Source: Pseudoxanthomonas sp. NC8 (GTDB lineage: Bacteria; Pseudomonadota; Gammaproteobacteria; Xanthomonadales; Xanthomonadaceae). From it: a DNA stretch of 64,000 bases. Below, piece after piece: positions 62,271-64,000 of the stretch. The notes below the pieces were generated by a model, which was not told the origin of the DNA, ran no database searches, and saw only the letters and a list, made by a program, of their open reading frames with translations. How positions within the stretch are numbered: the first letter of the stretch is position 1; every line of letters begins with the position of its first letter. The stretch spans positions 433,001-497,000 of the forward strand of contig CP060419.1 of assembly GCA_025232375.1 (NCBI GenBank). Reading direction: 5' to 3'. The translations under genes were made by a program, and so were the position numbers.

Positions 62271-62717
62271 ATGGCGATCATCATTCGTCCCATTGCATCT
62301 GCCGACCGCGAAGAATGGGCGGTCCTCTACTCCGGTTACGCGGATTTCTACAAGGCGATCCAGACGCCCGAGATGCGCGACCGCGTCTGGTCCCTGGCTG
62401 GAGGACGGCGCACACGAACTGCAAGGATTCGTGGCCGTGAACGAGGCGGGCCAGCTCGTCGGCCTGGCGCACTACCGGCCCTTCTCGCGCCCGCTCTCGG
62501 CCACGGTGGCCGGATTATGGACGACCTGTTCGTGAGCCCGGCCGCACGCGGGCAGGAGGTGGGCAAGCAACTGATCGCCGCCATCGCCGAGGTAGGGCGC
62601 GAGAAGAACTGGTCGTGCATCCGCTGGCTGACGGCCGAGGACAACTACCGCGCCCGCAGTTCGTACGACAAGATTTCCACGCGAACCAATTTCCTGACCT
62701 ACGACCTCAAGCTCTAG
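62271..62717 (+). CDS. GNAT family N-acetyltransferase
   Basis: This ~147-residue acetyltransferase starts at ATG 62271. It has IIIRPIASADREEWAVLYSG, YADFYKAIQTPEMRDRVWSW, then (in the corrected frame) LQGFVAVNEAGQLVGLAHYR. The acetyl-CoA loop is MDDLFVSPAARGQEVGKQLI, with the Q/R-x-x-G-x-G/K pattern, and the end is AEDNYRARSSYDKISTRTNF. The frame jumps near 62393 (TCCCTGGCTGG) and back near 62515. GC is higher than in the nuclease and HEPN genes. The substrate is unknown. Confidence 0.8.
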   Translation: MAIIIRPIASADREEWAVLYSGYADFYKAIQTPEMRDRVWSLAGGRRTRTARIRGRERGGPARRPGALPALLAPALGHGGRIMDDLFVSPAARGQEVGKQLIAAIAEVGREKNWSCIRWLTAEDNYRARSSYDKISTRTNFLTYDLKL

Positions 62718-62746
62718 GTCCCTGCGTCGGCGGTAGCGGTCCGGCT

Positions 62747-62765
62747 AACGGGGTCAGGTTCACTT
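62747..62765 (+). repeat. Half copy of the repeat family, right edge of island
   Basis: AACGGGGTCAGGTTCACTT lies 29 bp after the GNAT stop, the last copy before core-like GC-rich sequence resumes. It is identical over 19 bases to the copy at 62111. Confidence 0.75.
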
Positions 62766-62924
62766 CCTTTCCTATGGCTGCGCTGAGCAGCTCGGATCGA
62801 TCCGTGCGGCGGCGCGCGCCGCACGGCTCGAACCGTCTCGGCGGGTCAGCAATATCCGTGGCGGCATACATCGTGGCGACATCCGCATACGACGCGTGCG
62901 CCGGTGGTCGCTAAGCTCGGGGGC

Positions 62925-64000
62925 ATGAACACCACCAACACGACGACCACCGTGCTGCGCCGCTGTCTCGCGCTGCTGGCCCTTTGCGCGATCGCCATGA
63001 CCGGCATCGCCAAGGAACCTGCCGCGCGCCGGATCGAACTCGATATCGCCCGCGCCACCGCGCCGGTGGATCGCTTCCATGACCTGTCGGTCGGCTCGGA
63101 CTACCCGGGCACCCTGATCCGCGACGATGCGCAGGCCCACCTGCAGCTGGCCGTGGACGAGCTCGGCTTCCGCTACGTGCGCTTCCACGACCTGTTCCAC
63201 GATGCGCTGGGTACCGTGCGCAGGGTCGATGGCCGGATCGTCTACGACTGGACGAAGATCGACGCGCTGTACGACGCGTTGCTGGCCAAGGGCATCCGTC
63301 CGTTCGTGGAGCTCGGGTTCACCCCGGCCGAGCTCAAAACCTCGGACCAGTCGCTGTTCTACTGGAAGGGCAACACCTCCCATCCGAAGACGGCGATGTG
63401 GAACCACCTGGTCGATGCCTACCTGCGGCACGTCATCGCCCGCTACGGCATCGACGAGGTGCGGCGCTGGTACTTCGAGGTGTGGAACGAGCCGAACCTG
63501 AAGGATTTCTGGGAGGGCGCCGACCAGGCCGCCTACTTCGACCTCTACGCCAACACCGCGCGCACGCTCAAGGCGGTCGATGCCGGGCTGCGCGTCGGTG
63601 GTCCCTCCACGGCCGGCGCGGCGTGGGTGCCCGAGCTGCTGGCGTTCTGCTTAAGGCGCAAGGTGTGCCGATCGATTTCGTGACCACGCATACCTACGGG
63701 GTGGCCGGCGGCTTCCTCGACGAGGAGGGCAGGCAGGACACCAAGCTGCTGGCCACGCCGGACGCGATCGTCGCCGACGTGCGCCGGGTCCGGGGCGAGA
63801 TCGAGGCCTCCGCGTTCCCGGGCCTGCCGCTGTTCTTCACCGAGTGGAGCAGCAGCTACAGCCCGCGCGACTTCGTGCATGACAGCTACATCAATGCGCC
63901 CTACGTGCTGACCAAGCTGCGGCAGGTCGAAGGCCTCGTCCAGGGCATGAGCTACTGGGCGTACAGCGACCTGTTCGAAGAAGCCGGCCCGCCGCCGACG
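62925..64000 (+). CDS. Glycoside hydrolase family 39 enzyme (beta-xylosidase-like), 3' end outside window
   Basis: The visible ~358 residues have a signal peptide (CLALLALCAIAMTGIA). A GH39 TIM barrel follows: FHDLSVGSDYPGTLIRDD, LGFRYVRFHDLFHDALGTV, RPFVELGFTPAELKTSDQS, the acid/base in YFEVWNEPNLKDFWEGAD and the nucleophile in LFFTEWSSSYSPRDFVHDSY. The frame jumps near 63651, where TGCTTAAGGCG stands for TGCCAGGCG. GH39 members are beta-xylosidases or alpha-L-iduronidases; WNEPNLKDFW with TEWxxSYSPRDxVHDSY fits the xylosidase side. The gene continues past the window edge. Confidence 0.9.

Noticed and set aside
62731-62750. xyl-box-like site upstream of GH39 (GGTAGCG ... GCTAAC)
   Set aside because: The half-sites are too far apart for the palindrome, and the right part belongs to the island repeat.

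Overview
The window is high-GC chromosomal DNA whose gene content points to a Lysobacter/Luteimonas-like member of the Xanthomonadaceae (gammaproteobacteria). The clues are FabV-type enoyl reductase, a two-gene B12-dependent ribonucleotide reductase with a lysine/alanine-rich histone-like protein between its parts, GH9 and GH39 glycosidases, a xyl-box-like operator, and several small families common in this group. The genus is inferred from gene content only.

Reading quality matters here. Most conserved genes are broken by one to five apparent frameshifts, and more than 25 of these lie where the expected protein needs CCTGG or CCAGG but the sequence has CCTTGG, CCTTAG, CCAAGG or CTAAGG. This looks like uncorrected long-read basecalling at Dcm-type methylated sites, not gene decay. 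I therefore give each gene its full extent across frames and note where the frame jumps.

Layout. 1-3.9 kb: the end of a TPR protein, two related small proteins, a DUF4287 protein, a GST, ChaB and a CBS protein. 4.2-7.2 kb: a ybhP-clsB-ybhN operon. 7.2-14.3 kb: a methyltransferase, an S9 peptidase, a DUF418 membrane protein and a CHASE-GGDEF-EAL protein. 14.3-16.9 kb: GH9 glucanase with a LacI-type operator. 17-26.6 kb: GST, AcpH, Nei, an MFS efflux protein, FabV, a CheY-like regulator, YaeQ and a HI0933 flavoprotein. 27-36.6 kb: a LytS/LytTR pair, MsrB, two EamA transporters, an Imm11-like protein and a hydrolase. 36.7-41.3 kb: a MacAB-like export operon (adaptor, ATPase, two FtsX-type permeases). 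41.5-47 kb: an ABC-2 exporter followed by a DesK/DesR-type two-component pair and a CHASE3-GAF-GGDEF cyclase. 48-54.8 kb: M17 aminopeptidase with a HAD phosphatase, an AI-2E exporter, a YqjD/YqjE-like envelope set and a Do-type protease. 55.3-59.1 kb: nrdJ, histone-like gene, nrdJb.

59.1-62.8 kb is an accessory island with lower GC and different codon use. It carries a predicted PD-(D/E)XK nuclease, a protein with a HEPN-like RNxxxH motif, a secreted SH3-like cassette-type protein and a GNAT acetyltransferase. These are separated by at least six copies of a short palindromic element built on AACGGGGTCAGGTTCACTT. The nuclease and HEPN-like genes, read without frameshifts and bounded by these palindromes, are the best candidate for an undescribed (possibly defence) system. 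The window ends inside a GH39 glycosidase. No tRNA, rRNA, CRISPR array or recognisable transposase was seen.
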